Shown: piece by piece, positions 17,291 to 25,555 of the stretch
Numbering within the stretch: position 1 is the stretch's first letter
How the letters are laid out: every line of letters starts with the position of its first letter
DNA from: Mycolicibacterium iranicum
Lineage (GTDB): Bacteria > Actinomycetota > Actinomycetes > Mycobacteriales > Mycobacteriaceae
Length of the DNA: 64,000 nucleotides
Direction: 5' to 3'
Assembly: GCF_001650495.1 (NCBI RefSeq)
Contig: NZ_LWCS01000023.1
Coordinates: 50,828-114,827 of the forward strand
Position numbers and translations under genes: made by a program
Notes under the pieces: generated by a model
The model's input: only the letters and a program-made list of their open reading frames with translations
Database searches by the model: none
Told to the model about the DNA's origin: nothing

Positions 17291-18034
17291 TCACAGCTGG
17301 TCCACTTTCTCGCGCTCCTCGTCGCTGTGGCGGGCGGTGCGCGGCACCATCGGAACCCGCTTCAGCCACAGCAAGGTGCCCTGGACGCGCATGCTCAGCA
17401 CATTCATCTGCGGCGCCAGCGGAGAGAGCAGCTGCAGAGCGAGGACCTGCCGAATGGTTGCGGGACGCCGGGTGCCCCGCAGCGTCACGACGAACGCCGG
17501 CTGGTGATCGCGGTGCAACGAGACCCGGACATCGAGGTTCTCGTCGGGTAAGGGAGCTTGCACCAGATAGTGCCCGTCGACGTCGTTGAACGGGGAGGCG
17601 TAGAGCTTCTTGTCGACCATCGTGGGCTGGACCCCCGAGGGGGGAAGCAGATACGCATGACGCTCACCATGGGTGTTGTGCACCTCGGCGATGACGTAAC
17701 GCAACTCGCCGCCGGCATCGTGGCACCAGTACAGGCTCAACGGGTTGTACACGTGGCCGAGCACCCTGGCTTGGAACAGGGCGAAGACCCTACCGCCGGG
17801 AAGCTGAACCCCCTTGCTGGCAAGGAACGCATCGACGCGGCCCCGCAGTGTGTCGACTGGGGCTTCCCACAGGTGGTCGTGCACGTCGAACCTGGCGAAG
17901 GGGCGCAGCCACGCCGGCACCTGCGGTAGCGCGTCCACGTCGACGAACCAGGTGTAGCTGCGATGCTCGAAGTAGTGGTGCACGGGTGCGCGACGCAGAT
18001 GCGTGATCCGGGTGCGGTACAGGGCAGAGGTCAT
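17291..18034 (-). CDS. DUF1365 protein, Rv0448c-like, SigK locus
   Basis: A 247-residue DUF1365 protein: HRSYTWFVDVDALP, LGHVYNPLSLYWC, AEVHNTHGERHAYLL and KKLYASPFNDVDGHY are family landmarks. In M. tuberculosis the homologue Rv0448c lies in the sigK operon with an FAD oxidoreductase (Rv0449c), ufaA1 and Rv0446c. Here those three are missing and this gene sits 136 bases upstream of sigK. A SigK-like promoter and a 22-codon ORF lie directly upstream. The family is linked to membrane lipid modification with cyclopropane synthases; the precise reaction is unknown. Confidence 0.92.
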   Translation of the reverse strand: MTSALYRTRITHLRRAPVHHYFEHRSYTWFVDVDALPQVPAWLRPFARFDVHDHLWEAPVDTLRGRVDAFLASKGVQLPGGRVFALFQARVLGHVYNPLSLYWCHDAGGELRYVIAEVHNTHGERHAYLLPPSGVQPTMVDKKLYASPFNDVDGHYLVQAPLPDENLDVRVSLHRDHQPAFVVTLRGTRRPATIRQVLALQLLSPLAPQMNVLSMRVQGTLLWLKRVPMVPRTARHSDEEREKVDQL

Positions 18035-18099
18035 GACGCCACCGCCTGCTGCCGGATGGCGCCCACCCTGCCCACGAAGGCGATCGACCGGTTCCCCAT
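18031..18099 (-). CDS. Candidate 22-codon leader ORF coupled to the DUF1365 gene
   Basis: A 22-residue ORF (begins MGNRSIAFVG) with ATG at 18099, a GGAAG ribosome site eight bases upstream, and a stop that overlaps the DUF1365 start as ATGA. It follows about 16 bases after the start point predicted from the SigK-like promoter. It could be a translational-coupling leader or the remnant of a deleted upstream gene; translation is not proven. Confidence 0.4.
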   Translation of the reverse strand: MGNRSIAFVGRVGAIRQQAVAS

Positions 18100-18121
18100 A
18101 CGTATGGCTTCCACATCACAT

Positions 18122-18148
18122 ATTCGGAGCCGCGTCTGGTCTGGATGG
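18122..18148 (-). promoter_or_regulatory. SigK-type promoter of the DUF1365-sigK-rskA operon
   Basis: On the minus strand CCATCC (18148-18143) and CCGAAT (18127-18122) are separated by 15 bases. These hexamers match the SigK -35/-10 elements described in mycobacteria. The site precedes the operon that contains sigK, as expected for autoregulation. Confidence 0.65.
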
Positions 18149-18155
18149 GAGACCT

Positions 18156-19268
18156 CTATCCGCGGCAGTACACCGAGGTCAGGACGGCGAAACGGGGGTC
18201 GTTCGCGATCGACGTCACGTTGGGGGCCCCCTGCGTGAACGTTGCCGAGACCGCAGGACGGCCTGGTGCCGTGGCCATGACGCTGTGATAACCGGCGAGA
18301 TCGCCGCCGTGGCCCCACACGGTCACTCCGCAGCCCAGGTCGATGCTGGTCAAGCCGAGGCCGTACCCGAACCCAGGTCCGTGCAGCGGCCACGGGACGG
18401 TGTCCATCATCTGCGCAAGCTCGGCGGGTGCGACGACCCTTCCGGCGAGCAGGGCCGCGATGAACGCGGCGATGTCTTCGCTGGTGGAGATCAGAGATCC
18501 GGCCATGTACTCGCCGGACGGCTCCGCGGCGGTGACGTCCTCGCGGCGGCCGTCGACGAGTTCGTAGCCGTGCGCCATCGGTGCGCGCAGTCCGGTGTCG
18601 CCGGCCGCCGGGAAATAGGTATGGGTCAGTCCCAGGGGCGCGATGATGCGCCGGGTGATCTCGTCGGCTGCGGGACGACCGGTGACGGACTCGATGATCA
18701 GGCCGGCGACAACGTAATTGGTGTTGGTGTAGACGGGCACCAGGTGACCGGGGGCCACACCCCGCTTGGTCAGCGCCTGTGACAACAGGGCCCGCGGGGA
18801 GACTGGCTGATTCGGAGGTTCGGTCGTGTCATCGAAGTACTCGGGCAATCCGCTCTGGTGGCGCAGCAACTGGCGGACCGAGATGGTGGCGCCGTCGATG
18901 CCTTCGCCACGGATCAGCCCTGGAAGGTAGGTTTCGACCGGTGCGTCGAGCTGGACCCTGCCCTCGCCGACGAGTTGCAGAATCGCCGCGGCGACAAAGG
19001 TTTTGGTGATACTGGCGACCCGGAGGTACGTCTGCGGTGTGAATGTCGCGCCGGTCGAGACGTCGGCGTGGCCTGCCGACGACAATGTCACCGCGTTGCC
19101 GTCCGCGACCACGGCAACCGCTCCGGCGAGGCCGTTGACCGCGACGGACTCGGCGAGGGCCGCGTCGAGTGGGGCTGGTTGTGCGTGCGCAGACGGGATG
19201 GCGAGCCCGATGATCAGCGTGCCGGCGAGACCGGCGGCGATGCGCACTAGTGCGAGGGTAGTTTCCAC
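18156..19268 (-). CDS. Exported serine hydrolase (class C beta-lactamase / DD-peptidase fold)
   Basis: A 370-residue protein with a signal peptide (to about residue 29, SAHAQ). The penicillin-binding fold motifs are all present: SITK (SxxK nucleophile), YTN (YxN) and HGG (KTG-like box, HGGDLAG). Likely a periplasmic D-Ala-D-Ala carboxypeptidase, esterase or beta-lactamase-like enzyme. It overlaps the poly-gamma-glutamate hydrolase gene upstream by 22 bases, suggesting one mRNA with mntH. Substrate not determined. Confidence 0.9.
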   Translation of the reverse strand: METTLALVRIAAGLAGTLIIGLAIPSAHAQPAPLDAALAESVAVNGLAGAVAVVADGNAVTLSSAGHADVSTGATFTPQTYLRVASITKTFVAAAILQLVGEGRVQLDAPVETYLPGLIRGEGIDGATISVRQLLRHQSGLPEYFDDTTEPPNQPVSPRALLSQALTKRGVAPGHLVPVYTNTNYVVAGLIIESVTGRPAADEITRRIIAPLGLTHTYFPAAGDTGLRAPMAHGYELVDGRREDVTAAEPSGEYMAGSLISTSEDIAAFIAALLAGRVVAPAELAQMMDTVPWPLHGPGFGYGLGLTSIDLGCGVTVWGHGGDLAGYHSVMATAPGRPAVSATFTQGAPNVTSIANDPRFAVLTSVYCRG

Positions 19269-20317
19269 GTCCGTGCGGCGCTTGCCAATCCCTGGACGAG
19301 GGCCGCGGTAGCCGGTGAAAGGCCGTCGTCGGCGGGCACGGAACTGCGGGGACTCGTGCCGCGAACTCGGGCCGACAGCTCCAGCTGTGCCCCGTCGCCA
19401 CCGACGAGATTGACCGGATTCGCGGGGTGTAGGCCGCGCAGTTCCCTCGGGATGGAGTCCAGATCGGTCACCACCCGGTAGCCCGGGATGTCGACGTGGC
19501 GTGCCAGGTGCTCGGCCAGAGCACGGTTGCGCCCGCCCGCAAGCAGCTGGGTGCTGCGGCCGATCCGGCCGTAACCGTGCAGCGAGACCGCGACGTCGAC
19601 GTGGGCGAGGAACTCCGCAAGCCGGGGTGACTGGGCCGGGTCGTAGAGGGCCGACGACAGATGATGCGGGTAATGATCGGGATGTCGCACCACATACAGC
19701 GACGCGCCGGCCGCATCGGCGGCTCTTTCGGCGATGACGTCGGTCATCTTCTCGAGGCCCCCGCCGTGGATCGCCATGAACCCGAACGTCGAACGTAGGG
19801 TCGACTCCTCGACGACGGCGGGGTCGGCCAGCAGATCTGAAAGAGACTGCGGTGCAGCAGAATTGGCATTCTGAGGCCGATGCGGCCAGTGGGCGGGGTC
19901 CCAGCGCTCAAGGAACTGGATCCATCGGCTCGGCAGTCCGTGATGGCGCGCGCCATCGAGGATCCGCTCCAGGTAACCGGGGCGCGGCGGTCCCGGTTCC
20001 ACGCGGTGGTCGATGTAGACCCATGCCGTTGAAGGGCCCGCTTCGGTCAGGACCGTCATCTCGTCGCGGCGGTAGCGCACCGGGACACCCTCGGCGCTGT
20101 CGAGGGTGGCCAGGTCGCGGTCGGACACCTGCCACACCACGCCGTGGACCTCGCTGCCCGAGAAAGGTTCGACCGTGGCCACCCCGCGCTCGTTGATCAA
20201 CCAGTCGTGGTCGGCCAGCGTGGCTCGCCGAGGGTCGGTGGCGTCGGGGCATCGCCGCGCCATCTGCTGCACGCACAGGTTCGACCCATACGCGAAGTAG
20301 TTGTGCCGGCGGCCCAT
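19247..20317 (-). CDS. Gamma-glutamylcyclotransferase / poly-gamma-glutamate hydrolase fusion
   Basis: A 356-residue two-domain protein. The N-terminal part (about 1-130) is GGCT-like, with YFAYGSNLC and VSDRDLATLDSAEGVPVRYRR. The C-terminal part (about 160-350) is a PghP/YndL-like zinc peptidase, with TFGFMAIHGGGLEKMTDVIA and HVDVAVSLHGYGR. The two activities fit one pathway: release of gamma-glutamyl pieces from poly-gamma-glutamate, then cyclisation to 5-oxoproline. No signal peptide is seen, so it probably acts in the cytoplasm. It starts immediately after the mntH stop. Confidence 0.85.
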   Translation of the reverse strand: MGRRHNYFAYGSNLCVQQMARRCPDATDPRRATLADHDWLINERGVATVEPFSGSEVHGVVWQVSDRDLATLDSAEGVPVRYRRDEMTVLTEAGPSTAWVYIDHRVEPGPPRPGYLERILDGARHHGLPSRWIQFLERWDPAHWPHRPQNANSAAPQSLSDLLADPAVVEESTLRSTFGFMAIHGGGLEKMTDVIAERAADAAGASLYVVRHPDHYPHHLSSALYDPAQSPRLAEFLAHVDVAVSLHGYGRIGRSTQLLAGGRNRALAEHLARHVDIPGYRVVTDLDSIPRELRGLHPANPVNLVGGDGAQLELSARVRGTSPRSSVPADDGLSPATAALVQGLASAARTWKLPSH

Positions 20318-21544
20318 TCAGCCGGCGAGCGTCAGATAGATCAGCACCACGTTCAAAAGGGTAATCAACCCGGCGACAACCCAGCCCAGTGCAGTGGTGA
20401 CGCGATGGTTGACGTCAGCACCCATGAGCCCCGCGTCGGAGGTCAGCCGGACCAGCGGTATCAGCGCGAACGGGATGCCGAAGGACAGCACGACCTGGGA
20501 GAGAACCAGCGCCCGGCTGGGATCGACGCCGATCGCGAGGACCGCCAGGGCGGGTAGCAGGGTGATGAGCCGTCGCGCCAGCAGCGGAACCGACCGCCGG
20601 AGCAGTCCCTGCATGATCATCGCGCCTGCGTAGGCGCCGACCGAGGATGACGCCAGCCCGGAGGCGAGGAGGCCGATCGCGAACAGCAGCGCCACACCGG
20701 CGCCGAGGGTGCTCTGCACCGCCGCGTGGGCGCCCTCGATGGAGTCCGTGTTGTCCATCCCCTGCAGATTGGTGGCCGCGACCAGCAGCATCGACAAGTT
20801 CACGGCGCCTGCGACGAGCATTGCGATGCCGACGTCCCAGCGCGTGACCCGCAGCAGCGTCCGTCGTGCCGGTCCCGCCTCTGGGTGGCCGTGGCGGTCG
20901 CGTGCCAGACCGGAATGCAGGTAGACGGCGTGCGGCATCACGGTGGCGCCGAGCATCGCGGCGGCCAGGAGGATGCTCTCGGCGCCGTCGAACCGCGGGA
21001 CCAACCCCTCCGCGGCGGCGCCGGGTGGCGGCGGTGAAGCGATCAGGCTTGTGAGGAAACCGACGGCGATGACCAGCAGCAAACCGGTGATCACCCGCTC
21101 GAACGGCTGTTGGCCGCGGCGGTCCTTCACGACCAGGAGGACCAGCGACACCAGGCCGGTGATGACGCCGCCGATCAGCAGGGGGAGATCGAACAGCAGG
21201 TACAGCGCGATCGCGCCACCCACGACTTCGGCGAGATCCGTTGCCATCGCGACCAATTCGGCCTGGGCCCAATAGCCGAGCCTGGCCGGTCTGCTCATTC
21301 GCGCACCGACGGCTTCCGGCAGGGAGGTGCCCGTGACCAACCCCAGCTTTGCCGACAGATATTGCACGAGGCACGCCATCATGTTGGCGACCACGATGAC
21401 CCAGACGAGGAGAAACCCGAACTGGGCGCCCGCGCTCACGTTCGCGGCGACGTTGCCGGGGTCGACGTAGGCGATCGCAGCGACGAACGCGGGCCCGAGC
21501 AGCAGCCAGCCGGGCCGCGCCTGCGGTTGGACGTGCGGTGTCAC
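20318..21544 (-). CDS. mntH: NRAMP-family Mn2+/Fe2+ transporter MntH
   Basis: A 408-residue polytopic membrane protein with 11 predicted TM helices. The metal site is visible: DPGN in helix 1 (AYVDPGNVAANVSAG) and MPH in helix 6 (GATVMPHAVYLHS). It imports Mn2+ with protons. A palindromic TTAGGCTAGCCGAA box 38 bases upstream of the start fits control by a DtxR-type regulator such as MntR. Downstream, the hydrolase fusion begins with no gap. Confidence 0.95.
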   Translation of the reverse strand: MTPHVQPQARPGWLLLGPAFVAAIAYVDPGNVAANVSAGAQFGFLLVWVIVVANMMACLVQYLSAKLGLVTGTSLPEAVGARMSRPARLGYWAQAELVAMATDLAEVVGGAIALYLLFDLPLLIGGVITGLVSLVLLVVKDRRGQQPFERVITGLLLVIAVGFLTSLIASPPPPGAAAEGLVPRFDGAESILLAAAMLGATVMPHAVYLHSGLARDRHGHPEAGPARRTLLRVTRWDVGIAMLVAGAVNLSMLLVAATNLQGMDNTDSIEGAHAAVQSTLGAGVALLFAIGLLASGLASSSVGAYAGAMIMQGLLRRSVPLLARRLITLLPALAVLAIGVDPSRALVLSQVVLSFGIPFALIPLVRLTSDAGLMGADVNHRVTTALGWVVAGLITLLNVVLIYLTLAG

Positions 21545-21581
21545 GACACCCCTTCTCTATCCGGGTCCACGAATAGAAAAG

Positions 21582-21595
21582 TTAGGCTAGCCGAA
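21582..21595 (-). promoter_or_regulatory. MntR/IdeR-like operator upstream of mntH
   Basis: TTAGGCTAGCCGAA is a near-perfect palindrome (one mismatched pair), similar to the TTAGG...CCTAA half sites used by DtxR-family metalloregulators, and lies 38 bases before the mntH start. Confidence 0.6.
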
Positions 21596-21638
21596 ACCTT
21601 CAGGGTGGGCTAGCGCAGGGGTCGGATTTGCTCGGGAG

Positions 21639-21875
21639 TCACCAGGGTCCGAGACCGTAGCCGCCGACCAAGGGCCAATAACCGATGCCCTGCCACCCGC
21701 CGTAGTTCCATGGCGGAGGCGTCGTCGTCAACTGTGTGCTGCCGTTGGTCTCGCAGAAGGTCACCGTCTGTCCGACGTCGGTGCACTCGGGCGCCGCCGC
21801 TGCGCCGGGCGCTGCGAACAGGGCCAGGAAGGTGAGGCCCGCGAGAAACCCGATGCGCCGGAAGGCAGTGTTCAT
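21639..21875 (-). CDS. Small secreted protein (first of three in a row)
   Basis: A 78-residue protein with a signal peptide ending near GAAAAPE, a Cys pair (PECTDVGQTVTFCETNGS) and an aromatic Gly-rich C-terminus (WQGIGYWPLVGGYGLGPW). Its layout matches the two genes upstream: Cys...VC/FC-x-(S/T)-x-G-x-(A/S), then a Tyr/Trp/Gly tail. Function unknown; probably exported and disulphide-bonded. Confidence 0.7.
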   Translation of the reverse strand: MNTAFRRIGFLAGLTFLALFAAPGAAAAPECTDVGQTVTFCETNGSTQLTTTPPPWNYGGWQGIGYWPLVGGYGLGPW

Positions 21876-21898
21876 GGTGAAGGTCCGATCTGAACCGA

Positions 21899-22147
21899 TT
21901 AGAAGATGTAGGGACCGTAGCCTTCCCACGGGAAATAGCCGCCGCCGTACCACGGCTGCGCGTACACCCCGGGGGACGAGCTGATCTGGGCGTTGCCCGG
22001 CGACTGGCATACCTCGGTAGCGCCGCCGGCACCGCGAGAAGTCGTCGAGCAGTTCGGCTGTGCAAGCGCGGCGGGGGCGGCGGCGATCGCCACGGCTGCA
22101 CCGCCCGCGCAGAGGAGGGCAGCGAGAGCGCTCAGTCGAGCCTTCAT
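21899..22147 (-). CDS. Small secreted protein, paralogue (second of three)
   Basis: An 82-residue protein beginning MKARLSALAALL with cleavage expected after ALAQ. The mature part has PNCSTTSRG...VCQSPGNAQISSSPG and ends GYGPYIF. It is clearly paralogous to the 81-residue protein at 22291 (shared MKAR start, AQPNCSTTS, VC-x-(S/T)-PG, YGP-x-x-F end). The longer in-frame ATG at 22174 is unlikely because it would precede the signal peptide. Confidence 0.75.
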   Translation of the reverse strand: MKARLSALAALLCAGGAAVAIAAAPAALAQPNCSTTSRGAGGATEVCQSPGNAQISSSPGVYAQPWYGGGYFPWEGYGPYIF

Positions 22148-22290
22148 TTTCAGGATCCTTCCAGCGAGTGTCATCGCTCAGCGTACAGATCTTTGCCAGT
22201 TTCGGGAGGTAACTCAGGCGGCAGTCATCACCCCGGCGACGGAGTCGATTACGCGCCGATCGGGGGGACGCGCGTAGGGGTCGGGAACGG

Positions 22291-22536
22291 TCAGAAGGTG
22301 ACGGGTCCGTACCTCTCGAACGGCAGGATCCCGCCCCAGTACGGCGTTGCGTTCTCCGGGGGAACGGTGCTGATCTCGGCGTCGCCCGGGGTCTCGCACA
22401 CCTTGGTGGAACCGCCCTCCGGGCCGCCACCCTGAGACGTCGTGCTGCAATTCGGCTGCGCGATCGCGACGGGGGCAGCGGCGATCGCCGCGGAGGCGGC
22501 ACCCACGGCAAGGAGTGCGGCAAAGCGTGCCTTCAT
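22291..22536 (-). CDS. Small secreted protein, paralogue (third of three)
   Basis: An 81-residue protein, MKARFAALLAVG signal peptide, mature start near AQPNCSTTSQ, then VCETPGDAEISTVPP and the C-terminus RYGPVTF. Nearest relative is the neighbour at 21899. It lies 20 bases after the reductase gene stop on the same strand but is separated from its paralogue by 143 bases. Family without known function, seen in mycobacteria. Confidence 0.75.
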   Translation of the reverse strand: MKARFAALLAVGAASAAIAAAPVAIAQPNCSTTSQGGGPEGGSTKVCETPGDAEISTVPPENATPYWGGILPFERYGPVTF

Positions 22537-22556
22537 GGGAAACCTTCCACACAGGG

Positions 22557-23645
22557 TCAGCTGGCAGCGTACAAGCCTTCACCGGTGATGAGGGGCAGCT
22601 CACGGGCGGTCACGATGCCTGGCGCAGCATCGATCACGGCTGGAATCGCGTTCACCACGCGAGCGGCCGTTGCCACCAGACCCGCATGGTTGTGATCGCC
22701 ATGGGGGCTGCTGAGGCAGAGGTCGAGGGCGTAGGACGGTTCGCCGGTGATCTCGATCCGGTAAGAGCCCCCGTGCTGGGCGGGCTGCGGCCAGTCGGGG
22801 CAGAGGTCGTCCCGCAACCGCGTGACGTGTTCGAGGACCACCGCGATCTCACCGTCTTTCATTCCGCGGACCTCGAAGCGGATCGCCGCGGTGGTGCCCT
22901 TGGCGATGGGACCCGCCGCGATGTCGAAGTCTTCCGGCGCGGGCACCCGCACGTGGGTCTCGGTCACTTCGTCGAGCTCGATGCCGAGCCCGGCGGCGAG
23001 TTGGCGGACCACTGAACCCCACGCAAGGCTCAGCACTCCGGGCTGCAGCAGCATGGGTGTCTCGTCCAGGGAGCCGCCGAATCCCATGACGTCGAACATG
23101 ACCGCCGCACTGTCATAGGTGTCGTAGTTGATGATCTCCATGCAGCGGATCTGCTGGATGTTCTGGCAGGTGCCCGCCAGCGCCATCGGCAGCAGGTCGT
23201 TCGCGAACCCAGGATCGATGCCGTTGACGAAGATGGTCGACGATCCCTTGCGGGCGGCGTCCTCGATCGGCGTGATGAGCTCCGCCGGTAGCACCTGCCA
23301 GGGATGCTGCAGGAACACCGCGCTGCTGCCGACTACGTTGACGCCTGCCTCCAGGATGCGGCGGTAGTCCTCCAGCGCATCGGGAAGGCGATTGTCGGCC
23401 AGCGCGGTGTAGACCGCACACGCCGGCTGGGTGGCCAGTACCGCGTCCAGGTCGGTCGTCGCGAGGATGCCGGTCGGATCCTGAAGTCCCGCAAGCTCTG
23501 CCGCGTCCTTGCCGGCTTTGGACTCCGAGGAGACCCACACCGCGGTCAGCTCGAATCGGGGGTCATTGATCAGCTGTGTGAGCGCGTGCTTGCCGACGTT
23601 CCCTGTACCGATCGCAGCGACTTTGATTGGGAAGAAGTTGGGCAT
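22557..23645 (-). CDS. DapB-like NAD(P)-binding reductase (amine dehydrogenase family)
   Basis: A 362-residue protein with an N-terminal Rossmann fold (VAAIGTGNVGKHALTQLI) and a C-terminal domain like mycobacterial dihydrodipicolinate-reductase-family enzymes, including VNGIDPGFANDLLPMAL. It is not the lysine-pathway DapB, which is much shorter. It lies 11 bases after an SDR gene, and the pair sits behind a KstR box, suggesting a role in sterol or related lipid catabolism. Substrate unknown. Confidence 0.85.
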   Translation of the reverse strand: MPNFFPIKVAAIGTGNVGKHALTQLINDPRFELTAVWVSSESKAGKDAAELAGLQDPTGILATTDLDAVLATQPACAVYTALADNRLPDALEDYRRILEAGVNVVGSSAVFLQHPWQVLPAELITPIEDAARKGSSTIFVNGIDPGFANDLLPMALAGTCQNIQQIRCMEIINYDTYDSAAVMFDVMGFGGSLDETPMLLQPGVLSLAWGSVVRQLAAGLGIELDEVTETHVRVPAPEDFDIAAGPIAKGTTAAIRFEVRGMKDGEIAVVLEHVTRLRDDLCPDWPQPAQHGGSYRIEITGEPSYALDLCLSSPHGDHNHAGLVATAARVVNAIPAVIDAAPGIVTARELPLITGEGLYAAS

Positions 23646-23656
23646 GTCGACATCCT

Positions 23657-24460
23657 TTACAGATCGGGAATCGGGAGATCGAGGTTCGGGAAGGTGATGC
23701 CGCCGTCGACTTCGAGCGTCTTGCCCGTCAGGTAGGCGCCCGCGGGGGAGGCGAGATAGACCGCTGCAGCCGCGATGTCGAGCGGGTCGCCGAGACGTTT
23801 CATCGGGGTCGCCTTCTCCATCGGGTCACGCAGATCGTCATTGCTGGCGACAATTTCGAGTGCCGAGGTCAGGATCGAACCCGGCGCGATCGCGTTGACG
23901 CGAATGCGCGGTGCCAGATCGAGCGCCGACAGCCGGGTGTAGTGCGCCAGTGCGGCTTTCGCGGTGCCGTAGGCGGCAAACCCGCGCCCGGCGAGGCGTC
24001 CCATGGTCGACGTGATGTTGATGATGCTGCCGCCGCCCGAGCCTTCCAGCATCAGCGGCACGGCAGCGACCGTGAGCGCGTGCGCGGTCGCGACGTTGAA
24101 CGCAAACGCGTCGCGCATGTCCTTCGCGCTGGTGTTCAGAAGCGCGTTCGGCATCGTGCCGCCGACGTTGTTCACGACGATGTCTAGTCTGCCGAACGCC
24201 TCGTTCGCCTGGGCGGCGAGGGCCGCGGTGTCCTCGGAGCGAGCGAGGTCGGCGACGACGATGTGCGCGCGCCGCCCAGTGTTGGTGATCTGCTCGGCGA
24301 CGTCTTCGAGCTGCGACTGCGTCCGAGCTGCAATGAGCACGTCAGCGCCTGCTTCGGCGAAGGCGACGGCCATGGCGGCGCCGAGTCCGCGCCCCGCCCC
24401 GGTCACCACTGCCACCTGATCGTCGAGCCGGAACCGGTCCAGAATCACGAGCGCCTCCAT
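23657..24460 (-). CDS. Short-chain dehydrogenase/reductase (KstR-boxed)
   Basis: A 267-residue classical [16 protein letters not shown] cofactor loop, NNVGG, active-site Ser in NITSTMG, YGTAK catalytic Tyr/Lys, and IAPGSILT. The start is ATG 24460 or a GTG a few codons later. A TGGAACACGTTCTA operator lies 53 bases upstream. With the DapB-like gene it forms a two-gene operon that may oxidise a sterol-derived hydroxyl; the substrate is inferred only from the operator. Confidence 0.9.
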   Translation of the reverse strand: MEALVILDRFRLDDQVAVVTGAGRGLGAAMAVAFAEAGADVLIAARTQSQLEDVAEQITNTGRRAHIVVADLARSEDTAALAAQANEAFGRLDIVVNNVGGTMPNALLNTSAKDMRDAFAFNVATAHALTVAAVPLMLEGSGGGSIINITSTMGRLAGRGFAAYGTAKAALAHYTRLSALDLAPRIRVNAIAPGSILTSALEIVASNDDLRDPMEKATPMKRLGDPLDIAAAAVYLASPAGAYLTGKTLEVDGGITFPNLDLPIPDL

Positions 24461-24512
24461 TCGTTGACGCGAGAAACGCTAGCAAGGACCGCGGAGGCTT
24501 GGGGTCGCTTTC

Positions 24513-24526
24513 TGGAACACGTTCTA
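24513..24526 (-). promoter_or_regulatory. KstR operator
   Basis: TGGAACACGTTCTA fits the KstR consensus TnnAACnnGTTnnA and is placed 53 bases before the SDR start. A second copy with the same AACACGTTCTA core is at 48326. Confidence 0.65.
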
Positions 24527-24601
24527 ATTGGCGCCGGAATTGCATTCCGGCAGGAAAACATCGAGGCACGCCCGGCGGAACGCTATTCCGGCGATCGGCG
24601 G

Positions 24602-25555
24602 CTAGCTCTTCTTGGCCGCAGCTTTCTTCGCGGCTGTCTTCTTGGCCGGGGCCTTTTTCGCGGCTGTCTTCTTGGCCGGGGCTTTCTTCGCGGCGGCCTT
24701 CTTCGCCGGGGCCTTCTTGGCCGGCTCGTCGTCGTCGGAGTTGCTCGCCGAGGACCTAGCCTGCTCCTTGCGCGCCTTCACGCTGGCTTCGAGCTTGGCC
24801 AGGAGATCCGACACATCCTCGGACTCGTCGAGTTCCTGGGGCTGTTCTTCGGTGGTGAACGCCTCGCCACCTTCGAGTTTCGCTTGGATCAGCTCGTGCA
24901 GCTGCTCCTGATAGTCGTCGTGGTAGCGGTCGGGATTGAAGTCGTCGGTCATCGAGTCGACGACCTGGCTCGCCATCTTCAGCTCGGCGGGTTTGACGTC
25001 GACTTCCTTGTCGAGCACAGGGAAATCGGGATCGCGGATCTCGTCGGGCCACAACAGCGTGTGAATCATCATGACGTCGCGCTTGCTGAAATCCTTCACC
25101 CGCAGCGCCGCAAGCCGGGTCTTGTTGCGCAACGCGAAATTCACGATCGCCACGCGGTCGGTCTCCATCAGAGTCTTGGCGAGCAACACATAAGACTTCG
25201 ACGACTTGCCTTCGGGCTCAAGGAAATACGAGCGGTCATACATCAGCGGGTCGAGATCACTGGCGGGAACGAACTCCAGCACCTCGATCTCGCGGCTGCG
25301 CTCCTCCGGCAGCGTGGAGATGTCGTCGTCGGTGATGATGACGGTCTGACCGTCGTCGGATTCGTAGGCTTTGGCGATGTCTCGATACTCGACGACCTCA
25401 CCACACACCTCACACACTCGCTTGTAGCGGATGCGCCCGTTGTCCTTGTCGTGCACCTGGTGGAACTTGATGTCGTGGTCCTCGGTGGCGCTATACACCT
25501 TGACCGGGACATTGACCAGCCCGAAGGCGATGGAACCCTTCCAGATGGACCGCAT
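24602..25555 (-). CDS. ku: Ku protein, non-homologous end joining
   Basis: A 317-residue bacterial Ku. The core (1-260) starts [21 protein letters not shown] and contains [17 protein letters not shown], a [17 protein letters not shown] strand and the [17 protein letters not shown] helix. The tail (about 275-317) is a run of [18 protein letters not shown] lysine repeats, the DNA-binding extension seen in several mycobacterial Ku proteins but absent in M. tuberculosis. The start overlaps the kinase stop (ATGA). It acts with LigD in double-strand break repair. Confidence 0.95.
   Translation of the reverse strand: MRSIWKGSIAFGLVNVPVKVYSATEDHDIKFHQVHDKDNGRIRYKRVCEVCGEVVEYRDIAKAYESDDGQTVIITDDDISTLPEERSREIEVLEFVPASDLDPLMYDRSYFLEPEGKSSKSYVLLAKTLMETDRVAIVNFALRNKTRLAALRVKDFSKRDVMMIHTLLWPDEIRDPDFPVLDKEVDVKPAELKMASQVVDSMTDDFNPDRYHDDYQEQLHELIQAKLEGGEAFTTEEQPQELDESEDVSDLLAKLEASVKARKEQARSSASNSDDDEPAKKAPAKKAAAKKAPAKKTAAKKAPAKKTAAKKAAAKKS

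Noticed and set aside
24605..24735. Repeated units near the ku 3' end as a possible repeat array
   Set aside because: They encode the Lys/Ala/Pro tail of Ku; codon-level repetition, not CRISPR or an element.
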